Shown here piece after piece: positions 7,489 to 16,538 of a stretch of 64,000 nucleotides of DNA. Under the pieces are notes generated by a model that saw only the letters and a program-made list of their open reading frames with translations, ran no database searches and was not told the DNA's origin. Source of the DNA: DATBLE01 sp963841405 (GTDB lineage: Bacteria; Actinomycetota; Thermoleophilia; Gaiellales; Gaiellaceae); assembly GCA_963841405.1 (NCBI GenBank), contig CAWJCM010000007.1, positions 186,001 through 250,000 of the forward strand. Reading direction: 5' to 3'. How positions within the stretch are numbered: position 1 is the first letter of the stretch; the number at the start of each line of letters is the position of its first letter. The position numbers and the translations under genes are program-made.

Positions 7489-8232
7489 AAGAGCGTAGCA
7501 GACCCTCGCTTCCGTCCGGTACCGGAACGGAAACGGCGACTCGGGCTGCGCCTCGCCGAGGGCGCGGAGGCGCGCCAACACCTCGGCCTGCTCGTCCTCC
7601 GGGAGCCGTGCGACGTACGAGACAGTGCCCATCCGCTCCGCGAGGCCCTCTGCGTCGAACCACTGCTCGTGCGTGGCCGAGAGCTCCTCGGCGGGGCCGA
7701 AGAGCGGGCTCGCCTCGAGCACTGCGATCCAGCGGTGCATCTCGGCCGCGGCCGGCAGGTAGGGGCCGACGATCTCCTGGATCCGTTGCTGGAAGGGATC
7801 GGACAGGTCGCGGCCGTTTCCGAGCGTCGCGAGCGCTCCGCCGGCCCTCAGCACGCGGTAGATCTCCGGGAGCGCGGGGTCGGGGTCGAACCAGTGGAAC
7901 GCCGAGGCCGCGACGATCGCGTCCGCCGAGTCGTCGTCGAGCGGCAGCTCCTCCGCCGAGCCGGCCAGCGCCTCGGCCCCCGGCACCACGGCCTCCAGCT
8001 GCGCACGCATCTCGGGCAGCGGCTCGACCGCGATCACGCGCGCGCCGGTGGGGACGAGGTCGCGCGTCAGCTTGCCGGTACCTGCTCCCAGATCGACGAC
8101 CGTCGTCCCCGCCCGCAGGCCGAGCCGGTCGGCCAGCCAGTCGACGACCTCCTGCGGATAGCCGGGACGCCGGCGTTCGTAGCTCTCGGCGACCGTAGCG
8201 AACGCGGCAGAGGACGAGCGGTCGAAGCTCAG
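7483..8232 (-). CDS. Class I SAM-dependent methyltransferase, probable CTG start
   Basis: The product is 249 residues. The family start SFDR...YERRRPGYP is preceded in frame only by CTG 8232, which overlaps the stop of the sugar transferase gene as CTGA. The next in-frame ATG is far inside the fold. Motif I VVDLGAGTGKLT is near 48-60, followed by AVEPLPEM, the acidic post-motif DDDSADAIVAASAFHWFD, and ALPEIYRVLRAGG. This resembles the UbiE/Methyltransf_11 group related to trans-aconitate methyltransferase. It is the last gene after the large sugar-1-phosphate transferase and may methylate a glycan or lipid intermediate. The substrate is unknown. Confidence 0.85.
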   Translation of the reverse strand: MSFDRSSSAAFATVAESYERRRPGYPQEVVDWLADRLGLRAGTTVVDLGAGTGKLTRDLVPTGARVIAVEPLPEMRAQLEAVVPGAEALAGSAEELPLDDDSADAIVAASAFHWFDPDPALPEIYRVLRAGGALATLGNGRDLSDPFQQRIQEIVGPYLPAAAEMHRWIAVLEASPLFGPAEELSATHEQWFDAEGLAERMGTVSYVARLPEDEQAEVLARLRALGEAQPESPFPFRYRTEARVCYALD

Positions 8233-9755
8233 TACGCGCCCCTGCTGGCGATCACGGCGGGGACGGTCTTCGCCAGGATCGAGATGTCGAGCCAGATCGA
8301 CCAGTTCTCGAGGTAGAAGAAGTCGAGCCGGACCAGGTCGTCGAACGACAGGTCGGAGCGCCCGGAGATCTGCCAGAGGCCGGTCATCCCGGGCAGGACG
8401 TTGGAGCGCTTGCGGTGCCAGTCCTCCAGCAGCGCGTGGTCGCGCAGCGGGAGCGGGCGCGGACCGACGAGGCTCATCTGCCCGCGGACGACGTTGAGCA
8501 TGTTCGGAAGCTCGTCGATCGAGAACCGGCGGAGCAGCCTGCCGACCCGGGTGACGCGCGGATCGTCGCGGATCTTGAAGAGCGCGCCCTCGGCCTCGTT
8601 CGCCTGCTCGAGCGCGGGCTGCTGGTCGGCCGCGCCGGCCACCATCGTCCGGAACTTGATCATCCCGAAGGTCTGCTCGCCGAGGCCGATGCGGGAGTCG
8701 CGGAACAGGACCGGTCCGCGCGAGGTCAGCTTGATCGCCGCGGCGATCGCGAGCCAGAGCGGCATCCCGACCACGATCACGACGGCGCTGACGATCAGAT
8801 CGAACGCGCGCTTCACAGCCCACTGCGCCCCGACGAACACGGGCGGGCGCAGCTCGAACAGCGGCACCCCCTGGCCCGGCACGTACTCGCCGCGCTGCAC
8901 AAGCAGTTCGGTCGTCTTCGGTGCGATCCGGACCTTGACCGCAGAGCGGTGCGCGAACTCGACGATCTGGAGCAGCTGGCGCTCGGAGTAGTCGGAGTCG
9001 GTGACGATCAGCTCGTCGGCAGGGTGTTGCTCCAGCACTGCCCGCAGGTCGTCCAGCTCCCCGAGCTGCGGCAGCGCCCGCGTCGGGTTGGCCGCCCCGC
9101 TCACGACTCCCACGAAGTCGTACTCGATGCCGCCGCGCACGGAGCCGAGCGTGCGCAGGAGGTGGTCGAGGTGGTCGCCCTCGCCGACGACGATCGCGCG
9201 CCGCCGCACGCCGAGGACGTGCAGCGCCTCGCGGCTGATCGCGTCGTAGCTCGCGCGCAGGAGCCCATCCAGCACGATCGTGATCGCGAGTGTGGTCGGG
9301 ATGATCCCGAAGGTGGTGAAATCGTGGCCGGTGCCGAGCCCGAACGCGAGCACGAGCAGCGTGACGACGATCAGCGACGAGACGATCCGACCGAACCCCG
9401 CGCGCCGCTCGCGCTCCGCGTACAACCCCGCCTGCCAGAAGACGAGCACGGTGACGAGCACGACGAAGGGCAGCCAGTTCCCCTCGGCGGTCCAGAGGAC
9501 GCCCCAGAGGATCGGCGAGTGGCCGTAGTAGACCTCGCGAAGCGCGAGCGCTGCGTAGAGCGCGAACCCGACGGCGACGAGGTCGATTGCGACCAGGGCG
9601 ACGACGCTCGCGGCGCGGAAGAGGAGGTTGCGCAGCGGGCTGGAGGCGAGCAGGTAGGGGCGGCTGCGCCTGATGTCGCCGCCGACCGGCGCGCCGGTGG
9701 TCTCCCTCGCGCCGGGAGCGGCAACGTCGGCCGGCGGGGCTTCCTTTGTTGCCAC
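8229..9755 (-). CDS. Bactoprenyl-phosphate sugar-1-phosphate transferase (WbaP/CpsE type)
   Basis: The product is 508 residues from ATG 9755. The N-terminal half has about four membrane helices and a CoA-binding-like (Rossmann) region. The C-terminal 195 residues form the PGT catalytic domain: KRAFDLIVSAVVIVVGMP membrane hairpin, FRDSRIG, MIKFRTM, RRFSIDELPN, LVGPRPLP and PGMTGLWQISGR. The enzyme moves a sugar-1-phosphate from an NDP-sugar to undecaprenyl phosphate and so starts a lipid-linked repeat unit at the inner face of the membrane. All motifs are intact. A second, short transferase of the same family is at 62466-63041, so two pathways or two priming sugars are possible. Confidence 0.95.
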   Translation of the reverse strand: MATKEAPPADVAAPGARETTGAPVGGDIRRSRPYLLASSPLRNLLFRAASVVALVAIDLVAVGFALYAALALREVYYGHSPILWGVLWTAEGNWLPFVVLVTVLVFWQAGLYAERERRAGFGRIVSSLIVVTLLVLAFGLGTGHDFTTFGIIPTTLAITIVLDGLLRASYDAISREALHVLGVRRRAIVVGEGDHLDHLLRTLGSVRGGIEYDFVGVVSGAANPTRALPQLGELDDLRAVLEQHPADELIVTDSDYSERQLLQIVEFAHRSAVKVRIAPKTTELLVQRGEYVPGQGVPLFELRPPVFVGAQWAVKRAFDLIVSAVVIVVGMPLWLAIAAAIKLTSRGPVLFRDSRIGLGEQTFGMIKFRTMVAGAADQQPALEQANEAEGALFKIRDDPRVTRVGRLLRRFSIDELPNMLNVVRGQMSLVGPRPLPLRDHALLEDWHRKRSNVLPGMTGLWQISGRSDLSFDDLVRLDFFYLENWSIWLDISILAKTVPAVIASRGAY

Positions 9756-9799
9756 GGCCGATCGAGTTTACCCGCGTCGCCTTCTGGCACTCTTGCCCG

Positions 9800-10429
9800 G
9801 TGGGCCGCCTGGAGCAGATCGAGCAGGTCTACCGCGCCCACCACGAGGCGCGGCGGCCGAAGGACTTCGTCTTCTGCGGCCCTGAACGCCTGGAGATCTT
9901 CCGTGCGTGGGTCGGCACCGGCGGACGCGTGCTCGACGTCGGCTGCCGGTTCGGAGCCCTCACTCGTGCCTACGTGGAAGGGAACCAGGTCGTCGGAATC
10001 GACGTCGACCGCGAGGCGCTCGCGGAGGCGGCCAAGCTCGGGATCGAGCCGGTCTGGGCCGACGCGGCCGAGCCGTTCCCGCTCGACGACGAGAGCTTCG
10101 ACGTCGTCGTCCTCGGCGAGCTGCTCGAGCATCTGCCGATGCCGGAGCGCACGATCGCCGAGGCCCGCCGCGTCCTGCGGCCGGGCGGCCGGCTGGTCGG
10201 TTCGGTGCCGAACGCCTTTCGGCTCAAATCACGGCTCGTGTTCCTGGCCGGGCGGCCGCCCGAGTCCGACCCGACCCACCTTCACCTGTTCTCACCGCCG
10301 GCCGTGCAGGAGCTGCTCGCCGGCTTCGACCAGTTGCAGCTGCGCTTCGTCGCCGGCCGGCTGACGCGGCTCCACCCGCGCCTCTTCGCGAACGACATCT
10401 GCTTCAGGGCCCGGAAGCCGCTGCGCTGA
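9800..10429 (+). CDS. Class I SAM-dependent methyltransferase
   Basis: The product is 209 residues from GTG 9800. ATG 9746 is possible but adds 18 atypical residues and overlaps the divergent gene. Motif I VLDVGCRFGALT is near residue 35, followed by VVGIDVDREALA, DDESFDVVVLGELLEHL and ARRVLRPGGRLVGSVPN, a complete Methyltransf_11 signature. It is divergent from the sugar transferase at 9755. There is little room for a leader, so it may be leaderless. A role in glycan O-methylation is inferred from context only. Its 3' end overlaps the convergent gene by 26 bp. Confidence 0.85.
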   Translation: MGRLEQIEQVYRAHHEARRPKDFVFCGPERLEIFRAWVGTGGRVLDVGCRFGALTRAYVEGNQVVGIDVDREALAEAAKLGIEPVWADAAEPFPLDDESFDVVVLGELLEHLPMPERTIAEARRVLRPGGRLVGSVPNAFRLKSRLVFLAGRPPESDPTHLHLFSPPAVQELLAGFDQLQLRFVAGRLTRLHPRLFANDICFRARKPLR

Positions 10430-11123
10430 AGTCGAGCTCCTGCTCGGCTTGCAGGCGGTCGAGGCGCTCGGGCCTGCGGCGGCGGCCGATGATCCGCAGC
10501 GCCCACTCGAGCGCGCGCGCCCGGCGGCGGTCGAGCAGATCCGTGTCGTGGAAGTACACGTGCACGTAATCGGGCAGGCGTTGGAGCGCCGCGCGCGCAG
10601 CCATCCCGAGCGAGTGCGTGGCGGGGAGCTCGAGCAGGTGCGCGTCGCCGACGCGGAGCCGTGCCGGCTCTGCCAGGGCGAGCCGCGGCTCGTCCGGCGT
10701 CAGGTACGAGGGCCGGAAGGCGGTCGCAGTGCAGTCGGCGAGGCCGAGCTCGGCGAGCACCGCCGCCACGTCCTCCGCCATGTACCAGCCGCCGCCGGCG
10801 AAGAGTCGCGGACGCAATCCGCGCTCGTGGAGCCAGGCGACCTGCTCCCGAACGCGCGCCGCCGGGTCGCCGCCCGCCGGCCGCGCCTGCTCCGGCCTGC
10901 CCCAGTGCGTGTGCAGCCCGAACGGGCCGTTCGCGGACGCGATCCGCGCCCGCGCGAGCCAGAGCGACTCGCTCTCGCCGGCACCGGGGTCGGGCGGGCG
11001 AACGAGCGCGGCGATCTCGAACCCACCCGGGCGCCGGGCCTGGAGGGCCGCGAACGCCTGCCAGGCGGCGTCGTCCAGCGACCGCTCGACGTGACAGGAG
11101 GCGACGGCACAGGCAAGGGCCAC
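10404..11123 (-). CDS. Polysaccharide-deacetylase-like protein, uncertain
   Basis: The product is 239 residues starting at GTG 11123. The fold appears to be an alpha/beta barrel with an early SCHVERSLDD, a HTHWGRPEQ segment near 70-80 and a late YVHVYFHDTDLLD motif, reminiscent of NodB-like (CE4) proteins of sugar clusters. The canonical TFDDG metal motif is absent, so activity is doubtful. It has no membrane segment or signal peptide. It is divergent from the asparagine-synthase-like gene and convergent with the methyltransferase at 9800. The family call is tentative. Confidence 0.6.
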   Translation of the reverse strand: MALACAVASCHVERSLDDAAWQAFAALQARRPGGFEIAALVRPPDPGAGESESLWLARARIASANGPFGLHTHWGRPEQARPAGGDPAARVREQVAWLHERGLRPRLFAGGGWYMAEDVAAVLAELGLADCTATAFRPSYLTPDEPRLALAEPARLRVGDAHLLELPATHSLGMAARAALQRLPDYVHVYFHDTDLLDRRRARALEWALRIIGRRRRPERLDRLQAEQELDFSAAASGP

Positions 11124-11138
11124 GTCGCCATGATCGCC

Positions 11139-11144
11139 TAGGCT
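11139..11144 (+). promoter_or_regulatory. Candidate -10 of a leaderless transcript
   Basis: TAGGCT lies 8 bases before GTG 11153 of the amidotransferase gene, the spacing expected for a leaderless actinobacterial promoter (TANNNT). No Shine-Dalgarno sequence is present. Inference from spacing only. Confidence 0.35.
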
Positions 11145-11152
11145 GGACGGTC

Positions 11153-13006
11153 GTGTGCGGGATCTGCGGACTGCTCACTCCCTCGGGGCAGCCCGACCCG
11201 GCGCTCGTCGAGCGGATGACTGCGGCGCTCGTGCATCGCGGTCCGGACGAGGGTTCGGTCGACGCGTTCGGCCGCTGCATCCTCGGGCACCGCCGGCTGC
11301 AGGTGATCGACCTCGCCACCGGCAGCCAGCCGGTCGCGAACGAATCCGGCGATGTCGTCGCGGTCTTCAACGGCGAGCTCTACAACTTCCGCGAGCTGCG
11401 GGCCGAACTGAGGGGCCACGAGGTACGCGGCTCCGGCGACACGCCGGTGATCCCGCACCTGTACGAGGAGTCCGGGCCCGGCTTCGTGTCGCGGCTGGAG
11501 GGGATGTTCGCGTTCGCGCTCTGGGACGCCGCCCGCGAACGGCTGGTGCTGGCGCGCGACCGGATCGGCAAGAAGCCGCTGCTCTGGACGCGACTCCCGG
11601 ACGGGACGCTCGCGTTCGCGTCCGAGCTGAAGGCGCTGCTCCTGTTGCCGGGTGTCTCCCGTGAGCTCGACCCCGCGGCGCTCGACGCCTACCTGGCGCT
11701 GCAGTACGTGCCGGCGGGCACGGCCCTGCGCGGAGTCGAGAAGCTCTGGCCCGGGCACGTGCTGGTCGCCGAAGGCGGAGCAGTGCGGGTGGAGCCGTAC
11801 TGGTCGCCGGAGCCGCGAACAGAGGAGCGCGGCGACGCGGAGTGGCTCGAGCGCGTCCGGGAGACGGTCGGCGCGGCCGTTCGCCGGCGGCTGGTGGCCG
11901 ACGTGCCGCTGGGTGCGCTGCTGTCGGGCGGCATCGACTCGAGCGTCGTCGTCGCCGAGCTGGCGCGCGCCGGGGGCCGCGTCCGCACGTTCACGATCGG
12001 GTTCGGCGACGAGCGCTACGACGAGCGTGCCTACGCCCGCGCCGTCGCCGAGCGGTACGGCACCGAGCATGAGGAGCTCGTGGTCGATCCTGATGTGACC
12101 GAGCTTCTCCCCCGGCTCGCGCGGACATTCGACGAGCCGCTCGGCGACGAGGCGGCGCTCCCGCAGTTCGTGGTCAGCGAGCTGGCGCGGCGGCATGTGA
12201 CGGTCGCGCTCACCGGCGACGGCGGCGACGAGGCATTTGCGGGCTACGAGCGGTACGCGGCGGTCGGGCTCGCGGATCGGGTGGCGCTGCCCGGGGCAGG
12301 CCCGGCCGGCCGCGCGCTTCGCTGGGCGGGTCGCGGCGAGCCGCGGTCACGCGCGAACCGCGCGGGCCGGCTCCTGGAGGCCGCCGCGCTCCCGCCGCCC
12401 GCGCGCTACGGGCGGCTGGTGGAGGTCTTTCCGGCCGCGCTGCGGGCGGATCTGTGGGATCCGGGCTTCCTCGCGGTGCCGGTTCCTGCCTGGGAGCTCC
12501 TCGGTGCCTCCGGACAAGGAATCTCGGGCCTTCAGCTCCTCGACATCCGCACGTACCTCCCCGGCGACCTGCTGCTGAAGGCGGACCTCGCCTCGATGGC
12601 GCACTCGCTGGAGGTTCGCTCGCCGCTGCTCGACCACGCCGTGCTCGAGCTCGGCGTCTCGCTCCCCGACCGGCTGAAGGTCGACGGCCGCCGCGGCAAG
12701 ATCGCGCTCCGCCGCGCGTTCGCCGACTCGCTCCCTCCGCTCGTCGCCGGCCGGGGCAAGACCGGGTTCGGCGTCCCGATCGCGCGCTGGTTCCGCGAGG
12801 ACCTGCGGACGCTCGCCGGCGACGTCCTGCTCGACGAGAGAGCCCGCGGAAGAGGCCTCTTCAAACCGGGTGCGGTCGCGCAGCTGTTGCACGAGCACGT
12901 CTCCGGCCGCGCGGACCACGCGCACCGGCTCTGGTGCCTCCTGATGCTCGAGCTCTGGCAGCGCGAGCACATAGACGCCGCCTCGCCCTCAGCGGTCGCT
13001 GCGTGA
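11153..13006 (+). CDS. Asparagine synthetase B-like glutamine amidotransferase
   Basis: The product is 617 residues from GTG 11153, chosen because it places the catalytic Cys at position 2 (MCGICG). The GATase_6 domain (about 2-185) shows HRGPDEG, GHRRLQVID and FNGELYNF. The Asn synthase domain has the PP-loop LLSGGIDSS (about 257-265) and TGDGGDE near 357, then LEVRSPLLDH and GKTGFGVPI. Homologues in polysaccharide clusters (the AsnB/WbpS/XrtA-associated group) amidate uronic acids or other carboxylates using Gln and ATP. Given the glucuronate-related genes nearby, uronate amidation is plausible but inferred. The stop overlaps the next start as GTGA. Confidence 0.93.
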   Translation: MCGICGLLTPSGQPDPALVERMTAALVHRGPDEGSVDAFGRCILGHRRLQVIDLATGSQPVANESGDVVAVFNGELYNFRELRAELRGHEVRGSGDTPVIPHLYEESGPGFVSRLEGMFAFALWDAARERLVLARDRIGKKPLLWTRLPDGTLAFASELKALLLLPGVSRELDPAALDAYLALQYVPAGTALRGVEKLWPGHVLVAEGGAVRVEPYWSPEPRTEERGDAEWLERVRETVGAAVRRRLVADVPLGALLSGGIDSSVVVAELARAGGRVRTFTIGFGDERYDERAYARAVAERYGTEHEELVVDPDVTELLPRLARTFDEPLGDEAALPQFVVSELARRHVTVALTGDGGDEAFAGYERYAAVGLADRVALPGAGPAGRALRWAGRGEPRSRANRAGRLLEAAALPPPARYGRLVEVFPAALRADLWDPGFLAVPVPAWELLGASGQGISGLQLLDIRTYLPGDLLLKADLASMAHSLEVRSPLLDHAVLELGVSLPDRLKVDGRRGKIALRRAFADSLPPLVAGRGKTGFGVPIARWFREDLRTLAGDVLLDERARGRGLFKPGAVAQLLHEHVSGRADHAHRLWCLLMLELWQREHIDAASPSAVAA

Positions 13007-14247
13007 CCCGCCGCCCCTGGCTGATCGTCGCCGTTGTCGCGGCGGTGCCTCGGCTGGCCGTGCTCCTGGTCGAGCGCAGCGACATCCTGACCGCGTTCAC
13101 CGAGAAGAGCGACGACATCGCGCAGGTGTTCCTCAGGACCGGCACCTTCGGGTTCGTCCCGGGCCACCCGACGGCGTGGACGCAGCCGCTGTACGCGTGG
13201 TTCCTGATCCCGATCTACTGGATCTTCGGCCGGTCGTGGTGGGCGGTCGGGCTGATCCAGATCGCGGTCGCGGTCGGGACGGCGCTCCTCGTCTACGAGG
13301 TCGGGCGGCGGTTCGTGTCGAAGCGGGTCGGCCTGGTGGCGGCCTGCGTCGCGACGCTCAACCCCTACCTCGTCTGGCACGACGTCCACGAGAACCGCGA
13401 GATCCTCGACCAGTTCCTCGCGGTCGCGATCGTGCTGCTGACGATGATCCTGGCGGGCCGTCGGTCGCTCTGGCTCGGGGCCGTCCTCGGCGTCGCACTC
13501 GCGGTGGCGATCCTCGGCAACACGCGCCTCCTGTTCCTGCCGCTGATCTGCTGCGCGTTCCTGGTCGGCCGCGAGCGGCGCACCTGGGCGGTCGCCGGCG
13601 TCGTGCTCGCCGGCTGCGCGCTGGCGCTCGTGCCCTGGGTCGTGCGGAACAAGGTGTCGGTCGGGTGCTTCACGCTGACGACGGATACCCGGGCCCTCTG
13701 GAAGGCCAACAACCCGAACACCTACGCGACCCTCGCCGCCGGCAAGTGGATCGACGACGTGCCGCCGCTCCCGAACGAGCCGCCGACGCCGGAGTTCGCC
13801 GGGGCGTACTACCAGGTCTACGGCAAGGTCCTCCCCGTGGACGAGTGCGCGCGGATGCGCTTCTACCGCCGTCTCGTGCTCCAGTTCTGGCGCGACCATC
13901 CGGGCGAGAAGGCGAAGCTGGCGGGGCAGGCGTCGTGGATGCTCTGGGACCCGCAGGCGATCCGGACCGAGGGGCGCGCCGAGTCTGGCGGCGGCGTCGA
14001 CGTGCTGCGTCAGTGGGCGCAGCCGGCTTACTCGGTCGCGCTGTTCGTGCTGGGGATCCTCGGGGTGTGGCTGCTGCCGGGACGGCTGGCGCTGTTCGGA
14101 GTGGCGCTGCTCGCGTACCAGACGCTGGTGGCCATGGGCTTCGCGGGCGCAACCCGCTACCGGGTGCCGTGGGACTTCCTGATCGCGCTGGCCGCCGCCG
14201 CCGCGGTGTGGTGGGCGGTCGACCGGCGGAGACGGGACGCGCCGTGA
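13003..14247 (+). CDS. GT39/ArnT-like membrane glycosyltransferase
   Basis: The product is 414 residues starting at GTG 13003, which overlaps the upstream stop (GTGA). There are about nine membrane helices. The first extracytoplasmic loop carries the acidic EKSDDIAQ motif and a later PTAWTQPLYAWF, as in Dol-P-Man/ArnT-like GT-C enzymes (PMT_2), which transfer sugars from polyprenyl phosphate on the outer face. A periplasmic segment of about 100 residues (about 225-325) contains a KANNPNTYATLAAGKW stretch typical of this family. It sits in a three-gene rightward operon between the amidotransferase and a GT4. Confidence 0.8.
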   Translation: MTRRPWLIVAVVAAVPRLAVLLVERSDILTAFTEKSDDIAQVFLRTGTFGFVPGHPTAWTQPLYAWFLIPIYWIFGRSWWAVGLIQIAVAVGTALLVYEVGRRFVSKRVGLVAACVATLNPYLVWHDVHENREILDQFLAVAIVLLTMILAGRRSLWLGAVLGVALAVAILGNTRLLFLPLICCAFLVGRERRTWAVAGVVLAGCALALVPWVVRNKVSVGCFTLTTDTRALWKANNPNTYATLAAGKWIDDVPPLPNEPPTPEFAGAYYQVYGKVLPVDECARMRFYRRLVLQFWRDHPGEKAKLAGQASWMLWDPQAIRTEGRAESGGGVDVLRQWAQPAYSVALFVLGILGVWLLPGRLALFGVALLAYQTLVAMGFAGATRYRVPWDFLIALAAAAAVWWAVDRRRRDAP

Positions 14248-15305
14248 GGGTCGTTCACCTCCACCGGATCCGGGGCATCGGCGGCTCCGAGCGGCACCTG
14301 CTCACGCTGCTGCCGGCGCTGGCCGAGCGCGGGGTCGAGCCGGTGTTCCTCGGGCTCGACGATCCGGGCTGGCCGGTGGAGCCGTTCTACCGCGAGCTCG
14401 GTGTCGAGTCTGTGCGGCTCGGGTGCCCGCGCGACCTGGATCCCGGGCTGCTGCGACGCGTCCGGCGGGAGCTGGCGCAGCTGCGGCCGGACGTCGTCCA
14501 CACGCACCTCGTGCACGGGGACGTCTACGGGGGGCTCGGCGCAGGGAAGGTGCCGGTGGTCTCGACCAAGCACAACGACGACCCGTTCCGCCGCGGGCCG
14601 TTCCGGCATGTCGAGCGGCTGCTGACGCGGCGGGCGTCACGGGTGATCACGATCTCGGCGGCGCTGCGTCGGTACTGCATCGACGAGGTCGGACTGCCGG
14701 CGGAGAAGATCGAGGTCGTCCACTACGGGCTCGACGAGCTGCCCGTGCCGTGGGGCGAGGGTCCCGAGGTACCGCTGCCGGAGGACGCACGCCTGCTGCT
14801 CTGTGTCTCGCGGCTCGCGGAGCAGAAGGGCGTCGACGTCGCGGTGCGTGCGCTCGGGCCGATCAGGGAGGCCGAGCCGCGGGCGGTGCTGGTCGTGCTC
14901 GGCGAGGGGCCGGAGCGACCGCGGCTCGGGGGGGACGGTGTGTTCCTGCCGGGCCGCGTGGGCGACGTGGCGTCGTGGTACCGCCGCGCCGAGCTGCTCG
15001 TCCACCCGGCGCGCTGGGAAGGCTTCGGGCTCGCGCTGCTGGAGGCGATGCTGGCGGCGAAGCCGGTGGTGGCGACGCGCGTGAGCGCGGCGCCCGAGCT
15101 CGTCGTCGACGGCGAGACCGGGGTGCTCGTGCCGCCGGACGACGCGGCCGGGCTGGCCGCCGCCGTCCTGGGACTGCTGGCCGACCCGGCGCGGGCGGCG
15201 GCGGCGGGGGAGGCCGGCCTGGCGCGGGCGCGGAGCGAGTTCTCGGTGGCGAAGATGGCCGAGCGGACGACCGCCGTCTACGCGGCAGTCAGGGCAGAGC
15301 GGTAG
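14244..15305 (+). CDS. GT4 family glycosyltransferase
   Basis: The product is 353 residues from GTG 14244 (GTGA overlap with the preceding stop). The N-terminal Glyco_trans_4 domain has IGGSERHLLTLLPAL (about 11-25) and VVHTHLVHGDVYG. The C-terminal Glycos_transf_1 domain has VSRLAEQKGVDVAV, GEGPERP, HPARWEGFGLALLEAM with the E-x7-E pair near 259-267, and GVLVPPDD. It is a retaining NDP-sugar transferase for a lipid-linked glycan in the cytoplasm. It shares its N-terminal layout with the convergent GT4 at 15278-16375, with which it overlaps by 28 bp tail to tail. Confidence 0.92.
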   Translation: MRVVHLHRIRGIGGSERHLLTLLPALAERGVEPVFLGLDDPGWPVEPFYRELGVESVRLGCPRDLDPGLLRRVRRELAQLRPDVVHTHLVHGDVYGGLGAGKVPVVSTKHNDDPFRRGPFRHVERLLTRRASRVITISAALRRYCIDEVGLPAEKIEVVHYGLDELPVPWGEGPEVPLPEDARLLLCVSRLAEQKGVDVAVRALGPIREAEPRAVLVVLGEGPERPRLGGDGVFLPGRVGDVASWYRRAELLVHPARWEGFGLALLEAMLAAKPVVATRVSAAPELVVDGETGVLVPPDDAAGLAAAVLGLLADPARAAAAGEAGLARARSEFSVAKMAERTTAVYAAVRAER

Positions 15306-16375
15306 AGGATCTCGGTCCGGTCGACACAGCGCTCCTCGAGGAAGTCGGTGAGTGCCCGGTCGCGGCCGGCGCGGCCCATCCGCGCCGCCACCTCGAGGTC
15401 GCCGGCCAGGCGGACGATCGCCTCGCGCAACGGCTCGGCCTCGCCGGGAGCGACCAGGATGCCCGTCTTGCCGTCGCGGACGAGCTCGCCGAGGCCGCCG
15501 ATCTCGGCCGCGATCACCGGCCGGGCGCGCTCCATCGCCTCCAGCGCGACCATCCCGAAGCCCTCGCCCATCGAGGGGACGACGACGACGGCAGCCTGCT
15601 CGATGGCGTGCTGGATCGGAGTGACGTGCCCGAGAAAGCGGACCGCACCGGCGACGCCGAGCTCACGGGCGAGCGCTCGAAGGGCAGGCTCCAGAGGCCC
15701 GCGGCCGGCGATGTCCAGCTCCAGCCCCGGGACCTCCTGCCGCGCGGCTGCGAACGCCCGCAGCAGCACGATGTGGCCCTTGATCGGGATCAGCCGCCCG
15801 ACGCAGAGCAGCCGCGGTGTATCGCCTGCGTACGGCACCGGCTCGCCGTTCGGGGTGATCCCGTAGTGGACGATCTCGAAGCTCTGCTCCTCGAATCCCT
15901 CCGTGTCCGCCAGGTAGCGCGCGAGGCCGCGGGAGATGGCGATGTGCACGTGCGCGAGGCTGGCGACGGTGCGGTCGCCGAGCGCGAACGCCCTGCCCTC
16001 GCGGAACTCGTTGAAGCCGTGCTTCGTCGAGAAGCGCACGGGCACGCGCGCCAGCAGCCCGGCCATCTGACCGTAGGCGTCGGCGTGGACGAGATGCGTG
16101 TGCAGGATCTCGGGCCGGCGGCGGGCCAGGTAGCCGCCGAGCTCGAAGAACGCGAGCGGGTCGACGTCGGCGCGGAGCCGCATCGTGTCGAGCGGCACGC
16201 CGGTCGCCTCCAGCGCGCGGGCGAAGTCCCCGGCGCCGGGCTCGTTCTCGTGCAGCATCAGCATCCGGACGTCCCAGCCGCGCTCCCGCAGCCGTGGCAG
16301 CAGCGAGAGCAGGTGGGCCTCGGATCCCGAGATCCCTGCGACCTTCTGCAGGTGGAGGACGTGTGTCCCGTTCAT
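15278..16375 (-). CDS. GT4 family glycosyltransferase
   Basis: The product is 365 residues from ATG 16375. The sequence is intact, with ISGSEAHLLSLLPRL near the N-terminus, ILHTHLVHADAYGQ, VGRLIPIKGHIVLL, AGRGPLEPALRALA, PSMGEGFGMVALEAMERARPV (E-x7-E) and GILVAPGEAEPL. Similar N-terminal wording to the GT4 gene at 14244 suggests the two are paralogues that act on related acceptors. It is separated from the leftward GT4 gene at 16539 by a 163-bp gap holding an inverted repeat. Confidence 0.92.
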   Translation of the reverse strand: MNGTHVLHLQKVAGISGSEAHLLSLLPRLRERGWDVRMLMLHENEPGAGDFARALEATGVPLDTMRLRADVDPLAFFELGGYLARRRPEILHTHLVHADAYGQMAGLLARVPVRFSTKHGFNEFREGRAFALGDRTVASLAHVHIAISRGLARYLADTEGFEEQSFEIVHYGITPNGEPVPYAGDTPRLLCVGRLIPIKGHIVLLRAFAAARQEVPGLELDIAGRGPLEPALRALARELGVAGAVRFLGHVTPIQHAIEQAAVVVVPSMGEGFGMVALEAMERARPVIAAEIGGLGELVRDGKTGILVAPGEAEPLREAIVRLAGDLEVAARMGRAGRDRALTDFLEERCVDRTEILYRSALTAA

Positions 16376-16398
16376 GCGTGTCCCACGGAGCGTTGTCC

Positions 16399-16506
16399 CG
16401 GGGACAGTCCCGTTCGCCCACGTTCGGACGCGGCTGCTCCGGATCGGCGCCGGATGGCTGAGCGGTCGGTTGGCCGTTTCGGCCGCGGCCAGGGGACTGT
16501 CCCCCG
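16399..16506. repeat. Inverted GGGGACTGTCCCC-type repeat pair
   Basis: CGGGGACAGTCCC (16399-16411) recurs inverted at 16492-16506 (GGGGACTGTCCCCCG), about 80 bp apart, between two minus-strand genes. Each arm is itself nearly palindromic. The pair could be a small non-autonomous element or REP-type sequence. No coding sequence is seen in this gap. Confidence 0.65.
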
Positions 16507-16538
16507 AAATCGGCTGGAACGGGCACGGCGCATCGGGC

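Noticed and set aside
8233..8823. N-terminal extension of the methyltransferase frame
   Set aside because: It is the shadow of the sugar transferase gene; composition is Arg/Pro-rich and no methyltransferase motif lies there.
10661..11152. Long reading frame extending the amidotransferase gene upstream
   Set aside because: Residues before the GTG at 11153 are Arg/Pro-rich antisense of the neighbouring gene, and the amidotransferase needs Cys at position 2.
13365..13721. Antisense frames with regular amino acid content opposite glycosyltransferases
   Set aside because: Codon composition and motif evidence sit only on the sense strand; these are high-GC shadow frames.
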